A DNA stretch of 64,000 nucleotides, taken from Lachnospiraceae bacterium. GTDB lineage: Bacteria; Bacillota; Clostridia; Lachnospirales; Lachnospiraceae. This document shows, in pieces, positions 62,804 through 64,000 of this stretch (the stretch's first letter is position 1; each line of letters starts with the position of its first letter). Position numbers and translations under genes: made by a program. The notes beneath the pieces were generated by a model. The model made no database searches. It had not been told where the DNA came from and worked only from the letters and a program-made list of their open reading frames with translations. Where the stretch lies: NCBI GenBank assembly GCA_015057425.1, contig SVEL01000007.1, positions 1 to 64,000 on the forward strand, in the 5' to 3' direction.

Positions 62804-63091
62804 CTAATTTAATATAATTTTTGGGTTGTCTTTTGAAGGTTTATATAAAACAATTTTTCTTCCGATAACCTGAACAACTTCAGAACCGGTTCTTTCAGCT
62901 AATACGTTTGCTATTTCCTTCGGGTCATCCAAACAATTTTTTAATACATTTAATTTTATAAGTTCTCTTGCATCTATTGCTTCTCTTACACTATCACAAA
63001 ATTCCGGTGTAACACTGGATTTACCGATATGAAGTATAGTGTCAATGTTCATAGCAAGACCTTTTAAATAAGCACGCTGTTTGCTTGTCAT
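62804..63091 (-). CDS. yhbY: CRM-domain RNA-binding protein YhbY
   Basis: A 95-residue CRM-domain protein: MTSKQRAYLKGLAMNIDTIL, then HIGKSSVTPEF (GxxG-type RNA-binding loop near residue 23). It associates with the pre-50S ribosome. AAAGGAT lies 6 bases before the ATG. It is separated from obgE by a repeat element instead of the usual close spacing. Confidence 0.95.
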   Translation of the reverse strand: MTSKQRAYLKGLAMNIDTILHIGKSSVTPEFCDSVREAIDARELIKLNVLKNCLDDPKEIANVLAERTGSEVVQVIGRKIVLYKPSKDNPKIILN

Positions 63092-63122
63092 AATAATATC
63101 CTTTCTAAATAGTTTATTTTAT

Positions 63123-63204
63123 ATGCGTAAACGATTGCTCCGTTCGTATCAATGCGTAAACGATTGCTCCGTTCGTATCAATGCGTAAACGATTGCTCCG
63201 TTTC
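63123..63204 (-). repeat. 29-bp tandem repeat between obgE and yhbY
   Basis: The unit of 29 bases starting ATGCGTAAACGATTGCTCCG begins at 63123 and 63152 and again at 63181, where it diverges after 22 bases. The two full copies are identical. The composition is more GC-rich than its surroundings. It is not a CRISPR: the copies are directly adjacent without spacers. Confidence 0.95.
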
Positions 63205-63267
63205 TTCGAAACTCTCGCAATCGCGTCATTCACAACTCCCGTGCTTTGCACTCCGTTGTTTACGCAT
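63181..63267 (-). repeat. 87-bp palindromic element overlapping the obgE stop
   Basis: ATGCGTAAAC (63181-63190) and GTTTACGCAT (63258-63267) form a perfect 10-bp terminal inverted repeat. Between them, CGATTGC/GCAATCG with GTTTC/GAAAC, and CAAC/GTTG with GTGC/GCAC, can form two inner hairpins (read on the minus strand). The obgE stop codon and two preceding codons lie within the right arm. It looks like a REP- or MITE-like element, or a structured RNA 3' of obgE. Confidence 0.7.
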
Positions 63268-64000
63268 AGTAATCAAATTCATGTCCGTAAATCTTTACGG
63301 TGTCGCCCACTTCTATGCCTAATGCTTTCAATTCATCTAATATACCGTTATCACGCATAAAGTTCTGGAAGAATATAAAACCTTTTTCAGACTCAAGATT
63401 AGTATATCCAAGCATTTTTTCAATACGGGGACCTTCGATGGAATAAAGACCGTCTTCAATCTTTTCAACTGTAAACGGATCATCAGGGTTGTCCATAAAC
63501 GTATCTACAAAGAATTCTTTTTCAAATACAACAGGTTCAGGGTCGAGAGTTTCTAAAAGATTATTGACATAGTACAATAATTCTTTTAAACCCTTACCAC
63601 TAACTGCTGATATAGGGAATACCTTAATTCCTTTTGGCTCAAATTCTGCCTTGATTTTATCTACAGGATTATCTTCATCACCTTCATAGATCGCATCAGT
63701 TTTATTGGCTGCAATTACCTGAGGTCTTTTAAGAAGTTCAGGATTATATGCTTCTAATTCGGCATTGATGGTATTAATATCTTCAATAGGATCTCTTCCT
63801 TCAGTTCCGGCAGCATCAACTACATGAATAAGAACTTTAGTTCTTTCTATATGTCTAAGGAATTCATGACCGAGACCGATGCCTTCGCTTGCACCTTCTA
63901 TAAGTCCCGGAATATCAGCCATAACAAAGCCTTTTGCACCATCAAGGTCTACAACTCCAAGATGCGGATTTAAGGTTGTAAAATGATAATTGGCAATCTT
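63260..64000 (-). CDS. obgE: GTPase Obg/CgtA (partial; 5' end outside the window)
   Basis: It is a ribosome-assembly GTPase. Only the C-terminal part is present; the reading frame continues past the window edge at 64000. Visible are NPHLGVVDLDGAKG, the G3 motif DIPGLIEGASEG, the G4 motif ANKTD, and the C-terminal OCT domain (RIEKMLGYTNLESEKGFIFF). The last codons and stop overlap a palindromic repeat. Upstream of yhbY-nadD-yqeK-rsfS, as in many Firmicutes. Confidence 0.97.
   Translation of the reverse strand, partial: KIANYHFTTLNPHLGVVDLDGAKGFVMADIPGLIEGASEGIGLGHEFLRHIERTKVLIHVVDAAGTEGRDPIEDINTINAELEAYNPELLKRPQVIAANKTDAIYEGDEDNPVDKIKAEFEPKGIKVFPISAVSGKGLKELLYYVNNLLETLDPEPVVFEKEFFVDTFMDNPDDPFTVEKIEDGLYSIEGPRIEKMLGYTNLESEKGFIFFQNFMRDNGILDELKALGIEVGDTVKIYGHEFDYYA

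Noticed and set aside
63123-63204. Possible CRISPR array from the 29-bp repeats
   Set aside because: The copies abut one another with no unique spacers, there are only two to three, and no cas gene is nearby.

Overview
The window is AT-rich DNA from a low-GC, spore-forming, Gram-positive anaerobe. It is most likely a plant-polysaccharide-using member of the Lachnospiraceae (class Clostridia). The evidence is strong AGGAGG-type ribosome sites, sporulation genes (spoIVA, yqfC, yqfD, a BofC-like gene), the Clostridia-type mreBCD-pbp-minCDE-rodA cluster, sepF/divIVA, a LexA system with Bacillus-type boxes, and several secreted arabinan-degrading enzymes. The taxonomic assignment is inference from gene content. 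No stretch longer than about 300 bases lacks a gene.

Layout. 1-5.5 kb (minus strand): a large GH51 arabinofuranosidase and a membrane-anchored L,D-transpeptidase. 5.6-9 kb: spoIVA and a membrane-anchored MutS-like ATPase. 9-14 kb: a 47-residue membrane peptide, alaS, and an unusual membrane-hairpin GH43 arabinanase. 14-21.4 kb: rpsU, yqfC-yqfD, a second (lipoprotein) GH43 arabinanase, phoH, ybeY, cdd and a MurJ/SpoVB-type flippase. 21.4-25 kb: a BofC-like protein and two flavoproteins. 25-29.3 kb: proB, an unknown gene, a DUF896 gene, a 5-formyl-THF cyclo-ligase gene and proA. 29.35-29.57 kb: a GC-rich, highly structured non-coding RNA candidate. 29.6-41.2 kb: miaB, a GH1 beta-glucosidase, a SulP transporter, mutS, mutL, miaA and a YnbB-like PLP enzyme. 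41.3-50.8 kb: radC, mreB, mreC, mreD, a class B PBP with a large insertion, minCDE, rodA and mgsA. 51-58 kb: an HlyD-like protein, yggS, sepF, divIVA, aroB, lspA, an RluD-type synthase and a cytidylate-kinase-like gene. 58-60 kb: a TtcA-like enzyme and a XerC/D-like recombinase. 60-61 kb: a divergent SOS locus (yneA-like/lexA) with three LexA boxes. 61-64 kb (minus strand): obgE (cut by the window edge), yhbY, nadD, yqeK and rsfS.

How the genes work together. The GH51 and two GH43 enzymes form an arabinan-degrading set, and the GH1 enzyme would process beta-glucosides. Two themes stand out. First, glycan genes are spliced into otherwise conserved housekeeping neighbourhoods: alaS/rpsU, yqfD/phoH and miaB/mutS. 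Second, cell-shape and division genes (mre, min, rodA, PBP, sepF, divIVA, SOS division inhibitor) are concentrated in the second half. The best candidate for a little-described element is the structured RNA between proA and miaB, closed by a 33-nt outer helix. Next are a repeat/inverted-repeat element whose arm encodes the end of obgE, the rpsU leader, and the membrane-hairpin arabinanase.
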